64,000 nucleotides of DNA from NCBI RefSeq assembly GCF_031458255.1, contig NZ_JAVDYC010000001.1:3295001-3359000 (forward strand). Reading direction: 5' to 3'. The first letter of the stretch is position 1; each line of letters opens with the position of its first letter. This document shows positions 35,310 through 43,483 of the stretch, one piece after another. The translations under genes were made by a program, and so were the position numbers. The DNA comes from Catenuloplanes niger. GTDB lineage: Bacteria; Actinomycetota; Actinomycetes; Mycobacteriales; Micromonosporaceae. Below the pieces are notes generated by a model that was given only the letters and a program-made list of their open reading frames with translations, had not been told where the DNA came from and searched no databases.

Positions 35310-36050
35310 TCACCGACGGACTGTGACGGCCTTACCGACCACGGCCTCGGTGCACGCGTAGAGAAGTTGCGCCACTCGATCGCCGCGGCGTACCTCGCGG
35401 CGGGCCTGGGCGACGGCCTGTGCGTGGTCGTCGTAGAAGATGTGCTCGTCTAGACCACAGGCGAGCACGAGCGAGACGAGGAGCAAGTCGTCGTTCTCGA
35501 AGCGCTGGCGCAAACGGAAGCTGCTCATCAGTCGCGCGGCCGGCCAGGCGGCGCTGTTCGGGTCCGCGCCTACATATGGGTACCGCTTACGGGGCCAGCC
35601 GACGGCTCTGACCTCGCCGGCGTTGATCAGGCGCCGCGCGGTCAGCTCATAGATTTTGTCGGCGGCGATGACGTCAAGCCATGTAGCCGGCGGGTGCGCG
35701 GGCCCTTCGGCAATCAGACGGTCCAAGAGGGCTTGTTCCGTCGGTTCGGCGCACGCTCGTTCGTCGATGACGCTGATCCCGTCGACCGTGATAACAAGCT
35801 GGTCCCGCATGTCCCACAGCAGCGCCGCAGCCAACCCGATCGAGGTGATCGATCGGTGAAGTACCGAGGCGCCGGTACCGTCCCGATGCGCGAGCCACCA
35901 GAAGTCGACGGCGGCGGGCTGCTTGGGGGCACCTCGACTACCGACGGCAGGGATCAGCACTGTTGGCTGATCACGAGCGCTCGAAGAGCTCACCACGGGA
36001 GGTGTTCCGTCAGCTTGCTGCCAGGCATGGCGTCCGTACGGCCGGCTCAT
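35310..36050 (-). CDS. GPP34 family (Golgi phosphoprotein 3-like) protein
   Basis: The 246-aa protein matches the GPP34 family found in many actinomycetes: FWWLAHRDGTGASVLHRSITSIGLAAALLWDM, then QALLDRLIAEGPAHPPATWLDVIA, YELTARRLINAGEV, and the late LVLACGLDEHIF. Eukaryotic GOLPH3 binds phosphatidylinositol-4-phosphate. The bacterial proteins' role is unknown but may be lipid- or membrane-related. Its start overlaps the small upstream gene (ATGA), and 47 bases separate it from the permease gene. Confidence 0.88.
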   Translation of the reverse strand: MSRPYGRHAWQQADGTPPVVSSSSARDQPTVLIPAVGSRGAPKQPAAVDFWWLAHRDGTGASVLHRSITSIGLAAALLWDMRDQLVITVDGISVIDERACAEPTEQALLDRLIAEGPAHPPATWLDVIAADKIYELTARRLINAGEVRAVGWPRKRYPYVGADPNSAAWPAARLMSSFRLRQRFENDDLLLVSLVLACGLDEHIFYDDHAQAVAQARREVRRGDRVAQLLYACTEAVVGKAVTVRR

Positions 36051-36304
36051 GCCGTCTCCAGCTGAGGGTCGATGGCCTCTTCCGCAATTCGGTGCATGAC
36101 GCAGTCCGCAATGAAGTCATCAACACCTGTCGCGCTCGCTCCGACGAGGTGGCGCACGCGAACAGACCCGGCGGAGGCGGCTTCGACCGCACCGGGGAGC
36201 CATCTTCCCTGGAAGACCCACACTTTCTGGTCTCGTTCGTATGAGATCGATGGTCGAACTTCTGGTGCCTTGCGATCCGCAGGGCTGATGGTTGGCGCCG
36301 GCAT
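36047..36304 (-). CDS. Small conserved hypothetical protein (85 aa)
   Basis: This short protein has a clear folded core: ISYERDQKVWVFQGRWLPGAVEAASAG and VRVRHLVGASATGVDDFIADCVMHRI, in line with small basic SH3-like domains. It is coupled by a 4-bp overlap to the GPP34 gene and is the first gene of the operon. I do not know a function. The gap to the divergent Nudix gene (36305-36541) should hold promoters for both directions. Confidence 0.65.
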   Translation of the reverse strand: MPAPTISPADRKAPEVRPSISYERDQKVWVFQGRWLPGAVEAASAGSVRVRHLVGASATGVDDFIADCVMHRIAEEAIDPQLETA

Positions 36305-36473
36305 GGCAACCCTCCGCGCTTGTTACATTCCGGGCATCGGAGACGCTTGAACAGGCGAGGGTTAGGGGTCGAAGTTGGATAGCTCGGCCCTCCGGCAGGG
36401 TCCGTTTCTCCCCTGCGCCTTAACCTGCGGTCAATAGCGTGGCAATCTCAGTACCGCAGGCAAAGACATCCGC

Positions 36474-36482
36474 TGTCAGCCG
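36474..36482 (+). promoter_or_regulatory. TGTCAGCCG motif upstream of the Nudix gene
   Basis: TGTCAGCCG lies 59 bases before the Nudix start. The same 8-9 bases form both arms of the inverted repeat at 38585-38615 and occur within a palindrome at 38232-38251. It may be an operator half-site of the XRE regulator encoded at 37102-38478. Confidence 0.4.
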
Positions 36483-36541
36483 TTTGTCGGCCGACCAGCA
36501 CCGCCGTGTCGGTCTGTCGGCTGCCAAGCTAGGGTTTGCCC

Positions 36542-37105
36542 ATGAGTACGCAGCCAAAGCGCGCTAGCGAGTGGACCATCCACGGCGAGCGCGTCGTGGA
36601 CGACAGCCGGCGATCCGTCTTAAGCGTCGCCGACGTGGAACTCCCGGACGGCGTTCGATTTGAGCAATACGTTCTACGGGTACCGAACGCTGCAATGGTC
36701 GTCATCCTTGACGGCGATGAGCGCGTATTGATGCTCTGGCGCCACCGCTTCATCGCCAATCGATGGGTGTGGGAGCTTCCTGGCGGGTATCTCGATCCGG
36801 CCGAGAGTGCAATTGATTGCGCCATGCGCGAAGTCGAGGAGGAAACCGGATGGCGACCACGGAGCCTGGAGAAGCTGGTTGATTTTCAGCCCATGATTGG
36901 AACCATTGACCAGCTAAATACAATTTATCTAGCACGTGGTGCGGATTACACCGGCGGGCCACTGGATCAGAACGAGGCCGAAAAAGTCGCCTGGATAAAA
37001 CTCACAGACGTACAAGATCTCATCGCATCTGGGTCTATTATTGGAGCCGGATCAGTGTCCGGCCTCTTTGCAACCCTTCTATTAAAAGCATCAGGAAAAC
37101 TCTAG
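36542..37105 (+). CDS. Nudix hydrolase
   Basis: The 187-aa protein carries a complete Nudix box (about 81-104: GGYLDPAESAIDCAMREVEE, then ETGW), with the metal-binding REVEEE core. The surrounding pattern (WRHRFIANRWVWELPGG, IYLARGADYTGGPLDQNEAEK) is that of ADP-ribose-pyrophosphatase-like enzymes. It is expected to cleave a nucleoside diphosphate derivative. It is tail-to-tail with the XRE regulator (4-bp overlap). Nudix genes often accompany XRE regulators near FxLD-type lanthipeptide clusters. Base composition is less GC-rich than its neighbours. Confidence 0.9.
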   Translation: MSTQPKRASEWTIHGERVVDDSRRSVLSVADVELPDGVRFEQYVLRVPNAAMVVILDGDERVLMLWRHRFIANRWVWELPGGYLDPAESAIDCAMREVEEETGWRPRSLEKLVDFQPMIGTIDQLNTIYLARGADYTGGPLDQNEAEKVAWIKLTDVQDLIASGSIIGAGSVSGLFATLLLKASGKL

Positions 37106-38478
37106 AGCCGCTCAACGATCGGGCGAACCCGCTCCATGTAATCCCGAACAGAGGGAATACCGACGTGTTTTGAGAGTCTATTGGCAATATCCAGCAGGTA
37201 GTCTCGTGACCGCATCGAAGTGAGCCCCTCTGCTGCGCCTGCTGCCTGCATGCCGACATGCGCAGACTGTTCAATCTCCCCGACTTGAGCATGAGCAATA
37301 GCCGACAATGCGAGATTGAACTGCCGACCGCGCGCGTACTCGCCACCATCCATGTCTAGTGAGCGGGCTGCGAAGCGTTGCGCAATTTCGCCACGACCAA
37401 GCGCAGCGAAACACTGCCCAAATTTGGCCGCGAGATACGCTTCGTCGAAATAACCAATCCATTGCGGATCGCTAGCCCGGTCAGCCTTGTCGAATATAAC
37501 CTCAGCCCTACTCAGCGCCGACGCGCATGACACGCTGTCGCCACCAACCGCATGGCCCTGGGCTTCGAGAACCGCTGATTCTGCTTGAATTGCAGCGACG
37601 CCGGCCTCTACTGCCGCTCGACCCGCCGCTCGGGCCAGATCGACGGCCTCAACATGAGCACCGTTATATGCCGCTTGATGGCTCATCGCTGCCAAAATTT
37701 CGGCGCCCAGCGCTCGGTCACCCGCTCCCGCCGCCAGCCTTAGTGCCTGGATCATGTATCGCTGCGCAAGGCCGTGCATTCCAGCATCGTAGGATGACCA
37801 CGCCGCAAGTTGCGTCGCTTCCGCAGCCGCAGACAGTAGCCGTCGGCCCGTATTGATGTCATATTTACCACCAATACGTACGGCCACTTCGTCACTCAAA
37901 AAGCGAACGATTCCCTCACGGACGTGACCCCCGCCGAAACGATTGTCGAGCCTTCTGTACGTTGCGGTTATCTGCTGGACCGTCTCAACGTCCGGCATGC
38001 CTACTAGCGTTTCCCCACCACCAGCCGGTCGCTCATCTAGTGGCGACATAAGCCACCTCATAGCAGGTGACAGAAAAACTGCCGCATCAAAAGATGTCGC
38101 TCGCAGAAAGCCACGCCTATTCAAGTCGCCTCGCCAAAGTTCGACAGCGTTTTCTATTCCATGTCGCCACTCGGGCACAAAATCTAGCCCGACGCGAACT
38201 CCAATGGTCTCAGATTTGTCTACCGCAGTCCGTCGGCTGACGTCAGCCGACGCTTCGCCCAGTAGGGCACACAACTCGCCGCCCGCCTTCAGAACATCAT
38301 CGAGCAATCTGACGACCGCCGCACTCGGGCGTTTGGTCCCGTTCTCAAGATCCCAAAGAAATCCGTGAGAACAGTGGACTTCCTTGCCCAATCGCCGTAG
38401 CGACATCCCTGCTTCTTCACGCAACTGCTTGAGCCGGCTCCCGAAGTTCAGAGCGGCTGACGTCATCCGCTGCGGCAT
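37102..38478 (-). CDS. XRE-family transcriptional regulator with TPR-like C-terminus
   Basis: Start at ATG 38478 after a strong GGAGGAG (about 6 bases); an upstream open stretch is discarded. The 458-aa protein has an XRE helix-turn-helix at about 10-65 (FGSRLKQLREEAGMSLRRLGKEV, SHGFLWDLENGTKRPS). A long helical TPR-like region follows (HQAAYNGAHVEAVDLARAAG, YLAAKFGQCFAALGRGEIAQRF). This is the architecture of ligand- or peptide-responsive regulators of actinomycete RiPP clusters. It is divergent from the FxLD methyltransferase gene across the inverted repeat at 38585. Codon use is more AT-rich, hinting at transfer. Confidence 0.85.
   Translation of the reverse strand: MPQRMTSAALNFGSRLKQLREEAGMSLRRLGKEVHCSHGFLWDLENGTKRPSAAVVRLLDDVLKAGGELCALLGEASADVSRRTAVDKSETIGVRVGLDFVPEWRHGIENAVELWRGDLNRRGFLRATSFDAAVFLSPAMRWLMSPLDERPAGGGETLVGMPDVETVQQITATYRRLDNRFGGGHVREGIVRFLSDEVAVRIGGKYDINTGRRLLSAAAEATQLAAWSSYDAGMHGLAQRYMIQALRLAAGAGDRALGAEILAAMSHQAAYNGAHVEAVDLARAAGRAAVEAGVAAIQAESAVLEAQGHAVGGDSVSCASALSRAEVIFDKADRASDPQWIGYFDEAYLAAKFGQCFAALGRGEIAQRFAARSLDMDGGEYARGRQFNLALSAIAHAQVGEIEQSAHVGMQAAGAAEGLTSMRSRDYLLDIANRLSKHVGIPSVRDYMERVRPIVERL
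38232..38251. repeat. Perfect 20-bp palindrome inside the regulator gene
   Basis: GTCGGCTGACGTCAGCCGAC is a perfect palindrome within the XRE coding sequence, about 230 bases from its start. Its half GTCAGCCGAC is identical to part of the intergenic inverted repeat at 38585-38615. It may be a second, intragenic operator for autoregulation, or coincidence. Confidence 0.45.
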
Positions 38479-38584
38479 GATTCTCCTCCCGAGCGAGAGT
38501 GCGACACGCGTGGACCGGCCTTCCGGGCATCCGGCCCTTCCCATCGAACGTTACATGAAATGATCGACTCAACTACGAGGCGTC

Positions 38585-38615
38585 TCCACTGTCAGCCGAC
38601 AAGGCTGACAGTGGA
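38585..38615. promoter_or_regulatory. Operator-like inverted repeat between regulator and biosynthetic genes
   Basis: TCCACTGTCAGCC (38585-38597) is perfectly reverse-complemented at 38603-38615 with a 5-base centre. It lies between the divergent XRE regulator and the first biosynthetic gene of the lanthipeptide cluster. It contains the TGTCAGCC motif also seen at 36474 and 38232. It is probably the binding site of the XRE regulator. Confidence 0.65.
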
Positions 38616-38780
38616 CGGTGGCGAAACTCAGGCTGCATCTACCTTAAGCTTTCAGCCAACGCAGCAAGCCGCACGTTCTCGATCATGATCGTTTCGGTTG
38701 ATCGCGTTCGGAACGCTGGAACGGTCGACGCCCCGGCTAGCCAGCGAGCGGAAATGAACGCTACAACAATGGAGTGCCGA

Positions 38781-40025
38781 GTGACTCAGGCGCAAAGCAT
38801 GCAAAGCGATAGCGAACGAGCTTACGAACTTCGTACAGCCTTGGTGGACCAGCTGGTTACGGATGGCTTGATCGTCAGTCCCGCTGTCGCGGACGCATTC
38901 CGAACCGTACCGCGGCACCTCTTCGTACCAGCCGATACTCCTCTGGAAGTGGTATACGCGATCGACAGATCTGTGATCACGAAGACGGGCGAAAACGGAG
39001 AGCACCTGTCCTCGGTGAGCGCCACGTACATCCAGGCCCGAGAGATCGAGCAGGCAGGCGTTACCGCAGGTATGCGGGTCCTTGAGGTCGGCTCCGGCGG
39101 CTACAACGCCGCGCTGCTGGCGGAGGTGGTCGGCGCTGACGGCGCCGTGGTGACCGTGGACATCGACCCGGACATCACGGCCCGCGCCACGGCGCTGCTG
39201 GCCGAGACCGGGTATGGCGACCGGGTCCGGGTGGTGCAACTCGACGCCGCGCATGTCGTACCAGGCGAGGAGTTGTTCGACGCGATCATCGTGACGGTCG
39301 GCGTATGGGACGTCCTGCCGGCGTGGCTGTCGCAGCTCACGCCGGAGGGCGTGATCGTGGTGCCGCTGCGGATGAACGGGGTAACTCGCACGATCGCGTT
39401 CCGCCGTGACGGTGATCGCCTCGTAAGCACGTCCACGGAGGTGGCGGGCTTCGTACCGATGCAGGGCGACAGCGCCCGGCCCGAACGGATCCTCCGGCTG
39501 CCTGACCCGCAGGGCGGCGTCGTGAGCCTGCGATTCGATGTCGGCGTGCCCGACGATCCGCGCTTGCTCGACGGTGTGCTGGCCACCGGGCGCAGCGAGG
39601 CATGGTCGCAGGTCGAAGTGGCCGGCAGCGAGTCCTTCGCGGACCTCTACCTGTGGATGGCGGGTTTCCTGCCCGGGTTCTGTCTGCTTCACGCGGAGGA
39701 AGGCACGACGCTTTCGGCGGAGCGCGGTTGGTTCCCGTTCGGGGTCGTGCGCGGTGACTCATTCGCCTACTTCGCGTTCCGGCCGGCCGCGGGCGGCTCC
39801 GGCTCCGAACTCGGTGCGCGGGCCTACGGGCCGCACGGCGAGGAGGCCGCTGCGGCGATGGCCGCGCAGATCCGGGCGTGGGACCGGCACGCCCGCCGCG
39901 GGCCGGCGCCCACGTTCGCGTACTGGCCGGCTGGATCCGGCGGTCCGGGTGAGGCGTCCGGCAACGTCGCCGTGCTGGAGAAGACGCACGGCGTGTTCAC
40001 GATCTCCTGGCCGGCGGTGAGCTAG
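38781..40025 (+). CDS. FxLD-system protein methyltransferase (PCMT-like)
   Basis: Start chosen at GTG 38781 with GGAG 6 bases upstream; in-frame ATGs at 38685, 38754 and 38769 are alternatives. The 414-aa protein opens with a PCMT-type region (LRTALVDQLVTDGLIVSPAVADAFRTVPRHLFVP), followed by SAM motif I VLEVGSGGYNAALLAE. A C-terminal extension typical of the methyltransferase found in FxLD lanthipeptide clusters follows (EVAGSESFADLYLWMAGFLPGF). Relatives convert Asp to isoAsp or methylate carboxylates in the peptide. It lies 57 bases upstream of the precursor gene, so it probably acts on that peptide. Confidence 0.88.
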   Translation: MTQAQSMQSDSERAYELRTALVDQLVTDGLIVSPAVADAFRTVPRHLFVPADTPLEVVYAIDRSVITKTGENGEHLSSVSATYIQAREIEQAGVTAGMRVLEVGSGGYNAALLAEVVGADGAVVTVDIDPDITARATALLAETGYGDRVRVVQLDAAHVVPGEELFDAIIVTVGVWDVLPAWLSQLTPEGVIVVPLRMNGVTRTIAFRRDGDRLVSTSTEVAGFVPMQGDSARPERILRLPDPQGGVVSLRFDVGVPDDPRLLDGVLATGRSEAWSQVEVAGSESFADLYLWMAGFLPGFCLLHAEEGTTLSAERGWFPFGVVRGDSFAYFAFRPAAGGSGSELGARAYGPHGEEAAAAMAAQIRAWDRHARRGPAPTFAYWPAGSGGPGEASGNVAVLEKTHGVFTISWPAVS

Positions 40026-40082
40026 CCACCGCGGCCGGGTGTACCACCCCTACTGTCCCACCGATACGAGGAGTGAGAAGGG

Positions 40083-40331
40083 ATGCTCGAGGTACTCGAT
40101 CGTCTGAGCGTCGGCACCGGAAGCGGCGTTGCTGACACACACGACCTGCACAACGCATCACCGACCGCGCTCGCCGAGGGTGACGCGCTCACGGACGACG
40201 ACTTCGTGCTCAACATGACGGTCGTGGAGTCCACCACCCCGCTGGTAACGCTGATGTGCAGCACGAGCGACGGCTGCGGCAGCAGTTGCAGCACCAGCGC
40301 GTGCACGACCAAGGCGAGCGAACCGCTCTGA
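40083..40331 (+). CDS. lanA: FxLD-type class I lanthipeptide precursor
   Basis: The 82-aa precursor has a leader with an acidic run and the FxLD-like box at 38-44 (DDDFVLN). Here the last residue is Asn, not Asp. The core from about residue 50 is rich in Ser/Thr and Cys (TTPLVTLMCSTSDGCGSSCS, then TSACTTKASEPL). Cys are at 59, 65, 69 and 74, the partners for lanthionine rings. GAGGAG lies 9 bases before ATG 40083. LanB, LanC and two methyltransferases are encoded around it. The cleavage site is not certain; no protease gene is in the cluster. Confidence 0.88.
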   Translation: MLEVLDRLSVGTGSGVADTHDLHNASPTALAEGDALTDDDFVLNMTVVESTTPLVTLMCSTSDGCGSSCSTSACTTKASEPL

Positions 40332-40336
40332 TCCCC

Positions 40337-40376
40337 TCCGGCACGGTGCCCTATCCATCGGGCACCGTGCCGGAGC
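40337..40376 (+). terminator. Hairpin between precursor and LanB genes (attenuator-type)
   Basis: CTCCGGCACGGTGCCC (40337-40352) pairs perfectly with GGGCACCGTGCCGGAG (40361-40376) across an 8-base loop, 6 bases after the precursor stop. No T-run follows. Its strength and place suggest partial termination or mRNA end protection, giving more precursor than enzyme transcript. Confidence 0.75.
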
Positions 40377-40420
40377 CACCGCAAGCCATCGTTGCCCGGC
40401 CCATGTCGAGGAGGCGGCTC

Positions 40421-43400
40421 GTGACCGTCACGCCCATCTTCCGGTGCGGCGATGCCATCATCGTCCGCGCCACCACCGCCCCGGCGGACCTGGACGCTCC
40501 GTCCGAGCTCCGCGTGGCCGACGACGCTGCGGTACGTCGAGAAGGCGCCGAATGGCTGACGAGCGCGTGGTCGCGTGCCGACGTGCGAGACGCGATCATG
40601 CTGGCCAGCCCGAGCCTCGTCGCTCACCTCGATCGTGTCACGCAAGCAGGTGGCGACGCCCCGGTCAAAGATCTACGTCGTGCGGTCGTGTCGCTCGCCG
40701 GGTATGTGCTGAGGTGGCAGCGTCGCGTCACGCCGTTCGGAGTGTTCGCCGGTGTGGCGCTGGCGGATGGCGGAGCGGCCAGCGCGTCGGTCGGGCTGCG
40801 GCATCGGGCGATCGCACGCGCCGACAGCGAGTGGCTCTTGGCCGTCATCAGCGTGCTCGAACGTCATGATGCTTTGCGTCAGCGGCTGTACGTCGTCGCC
40901 GACAACACGAGCGTAGTTCGCGACGGTCGTTTGATTACTGCGCTGCGCGCTGAGCGGGGCGGCGGTAAGGCGGTACTGCCGCGTGAGGCGTCCGTGCGTT
41001 TCACCCGGCCGGTGCAGGCCGCGATGAGGTTCTCCGTGGTCCCTCGGCGGTTTGATGACCTTGTGGCCGCGCTCTGCGAGACGTTCCCGGCTGCGCGAAC
41101 CGAGCAGATGGTGGCGGTAGTCGAAGGGCTGCTACATCAGGGATTTCTGCTCACGAACATGCGGCCGCCGATGACTGTCGCTGATGCCCTGCCGCATCTC
41201 ATCGGCACCGTGATCACTGCCGGTGGACGGGACCTCGACGACGTCGCTCCGGTACTCAACGAGCTGGAGGCGATCCGGGATCTCCTCCAGGACCACAACA
41301 TGGCTGACGATCCGGTCCGCGCGGCCGAGCTGCGCGGACTGCTGGCACCGCGAATGCGCAAGCTGGTATCCGACGCCTCACAGGTGCTGGCCGTGGATAC
41401 CCGGCTCGACGCTCACATCCGGATCCCGCGGCAGGTACTGATCGAGGCGAGCCAGGCCGCGGACGTGCTGCTGCGAGTGTCGACGAAGCCGTTCGGGTCG
41501 ACGGCGTGGCAGGACTACCGGTCACGGTTCCGGGCCCGTTACGGTCAGGGCGCGCTCGTGCCGGTACGCGAGCTGGTCTCCGACTCCGGCCTCGGATTCC
41601 CCACCGGCTACCTCGGTGCGCCGCGCGCCCATCCGAGCTGGCGCGGCGTGACGGAGCGCGATGCGGTGTTCTTGGCGCTGGTGCAGCGGGCCGCTTTGGA
41701 CGGCCTCAACGAGATCGTCCTGACGGACGCTGACGTGGACGCGTTGAGCGTCGGGGAGTCCGCGGACGTGATTCCGCCGTCCAGGATCGAACTGGGTGTG
41801 GCCGTTCACACCCGGTCGCTCGCGGCACTCGATCAAGGTGATTTCCGCTTGAGGTTCGCGGCCGCGCCGGGCACGCCGACGAGCATGGCCGGCCGCTTCA
41901 TACATCTGTTCGCCGGGCCAGAGCGCGCGCGGCTCACCGCCGCCTGCGCTGCTCCATCGCCGGATGACGACGCGGTGGCGGTGCAGCTGTCGTTCCCGCC
42001 GCGCCGGCCATACAACGAGAACGTGGCCCGCGTTCCGCAGGTGTTACCTGATGTCGTACCGCTCGCCGAGCACCCCACCGGGCGGGCGATCGCGCTTGAC
42101 GATCTCGCGGTCACCGCCGACGCGGATCAGATGTATCTGGTTCAGATATCCACTGGCCGTCGGGTCATTCCCCACATTCCACATGCCCTGGACACGGTCG
42201 TGCAGAGTCCGCCGCTAGCGCGGTTCCTCGCCGAAGTCGCTGACGCCCGCACCGCGGTGTTCGGCCCTTTCGATGTCGGCGCCGCGCGTACCCTGCCGTA
42301 CCTGCCGCGTGTGCGGTACCGGCGCACTGTCCTGTCCCCGGCACGGTGGCTGCTGACCAGCACCGACGTACCCGCCGATCAGGCTGATCAGTGGCAGGTG
42401 AGGCTACAGACCTGGCGGCAGCGGTGGCGGGTGCCGGCCCGCATCGTGCTCGGCCACGGTGAGCTGCGCCAGCCCTTGGACCTTGACCATCACCTTGACC
42501 AGGCGCTGCTGCGCTACCGGCTCGCGCAAGCGGGACGGGTCGAGCTGTATGAAGACGCGAATGCTGAGGACCACGGCTGGATCGGACGCCCCGCGGAACT
42601 GCTGATCCCGATGACCGCTGTCTCGCCGCCGAGGCGTTCGCTGCCCGATCTCTCGCCGCCCGGTGAGCAGTTCCTGCCGGGAGGCTCGGCCGTCATTCAG
42701 GCGCGGCTGGCCGGCAATCCGGCGCGCTTCGACGACATCATCCGCCGCCTTCCCGCGTTCACCACCTCGTTGACGGATATGGTCGGCCGCTGGTGGATCC
42801 TGCGCCAGCGCGACCTCGTGCGGGTCGACGCAGACCAGCACCTCATCCTGGTCCTCCGCCTACACGCGCTGGACCAGTATCCCGCCGCCGCAGCAGCCCT
42901 GGCGGCATTCACCGCCGACCTGATGACCCGGGGCCTTCCCGGCCAGTTGTCGTTCGTGCCTTACCAAGATCAGCCCGGACGGTACGGCCGGGGCGAGGCC
43001 CTCGCCGCCGCAGAGAGCGTGTTCGGCGCGGACACCGCTTGCGCCGTGGCCCAGATCGGCGTCGCCGCCACGACAGGTATTCCCGCGCAGGCGCTAGCGG
43101 CCGTGTCCATGACCCGGATCGCGGCGGCCTTCGCCCCCGATGCCGCGACCGGCTACCGGAACATCTCCTGTCACGTCCCTCGGCAGACCGGTCCGTCAGA
43201 TCGCGCCCTTAACCAGCACACTCTCACTCTCGTCGACGCCACCCGCACCGCGCCGGCACCGCCGTGGGCAGCGGAACTCATCTCGGCGTGGGAGGCGCGG
43301 GATGCCGCGCTCGGACGCTACTTCGGGCTTCTGGCTCGCCAGCGCGACCCGGCCGGTGTGCTGGCGACGCTGCTGCGCGACCACCACGTGCGGGCGCTCG

Positions 43401-43483
43401 GTCTCGATCCCGCGTTCGAGAAGGTCACACACCGGCTGGCCCGCGCCGCCGCTCAGCGAGCCCTCGCCAGAGGCCAGCGATGA
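40421..43483 (+). CDS. lanB: Lantibiotic dehydratase (LanB N-terminal domain)
   Basis: Start at GTG 40421, 6 bases after GAGGAGG; an ATG at 40403 lies before that ribosome site. The 1020-aa protein is a LanB-type tRNA-Glu-dependent glutamylation domain: RAAIMLASPSL-like N-terminus (DAIMLASPSLVAHL), RWQRRVTPFGVFAGVAL (family hallmark), and LPYLPRVRYRRTVLSPARW. The glutamate-elimination (SpaB_C-like) domain follows only as the separate gene at 44643, plus a short C-terminal part here. It activates Ser/Thr in the precursor for dehydration. It overlaps lanC by ATGA. Confidence 0.92.
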   Translation: MTVTPIFRCGDAIIVRATTAPADLDAPSELRVADDAAVRREGAEWLTSAWSRADVRDAIMLASPSLVAHLDRVTQAGGDAPVKDLRRAVVSLAGYVLRWQRRVTPFGVFAGVALADGGAASASVGLRHRAIARADSEWLLAVISVLERHDALRQRLYVVADNTSVVRDGRLITALRAERGGGKAVLPREASVRFTRPVQAAMRFSVVPRRFDDLVAALCETFPAARTEQMVAVVEGLLHQGFLLTNMRPPMTVADALPHLIGTVITAGGRDLDDVAPVLNELEAIRDLLQDHNMADDPVRAAELRGLLAPRMRKLVSDASQVLAVDTRLDAHIRIPRQVLIEASQAADVLLRVSTKPFGSTAWQDYRSRFRARYGQGALVPVRELVSDSGLGFPTGYLGAPRAHPSWRGVTERDAVFLALVQRAALDGLNEIVLTDADVDALSVGESADVIPPSRIELGVAVHTRSLAALDQGDFRLRFAAAPGTPTSMAGRFIHLFAGPERARLTAACAAPSPDDDAVAVQLSFPPRRPYNENVARVPQVLPDVVPLAEHPTGRAIALDDLAVTADADQMYLVQISTGRRVIPHIPHALDTVVQSPPLARFLAEVADARTAVFGPFDVGAARTLPYLPRVRYRRTVLSPARWLLTSTDVPADQADQWQVRLQTWRQRWRVPARIVLGHGELRQPLDLDHHLDQALLRYRLAQAGRVELYEDANAEDHGWIGRPAELLIPMTAVSPPRRSLPDLSPPGEQFLPGGSAVIQARLAGNPARFDDIIRRLPAFTTSLTDMVGRWWILRQRDLVRVDADQHLILVLRLHALDQYPAAAAALAAFTADLMTRGLPGQLSFVPYQDQPGRYGRGEALAAAESVFGADTACAVAQIGVAATTGIPAQALAAVSMTRIAAAFAPDAATGYRNISCHVPRQTGPSDRALNQHTLTLVDATRTAPAPPWAAELISAWEARDAALGRYFGLLARQRDPAGVLATLLRDHHVRALGLDPAFEKVTHRLARAAAQRALARGQR

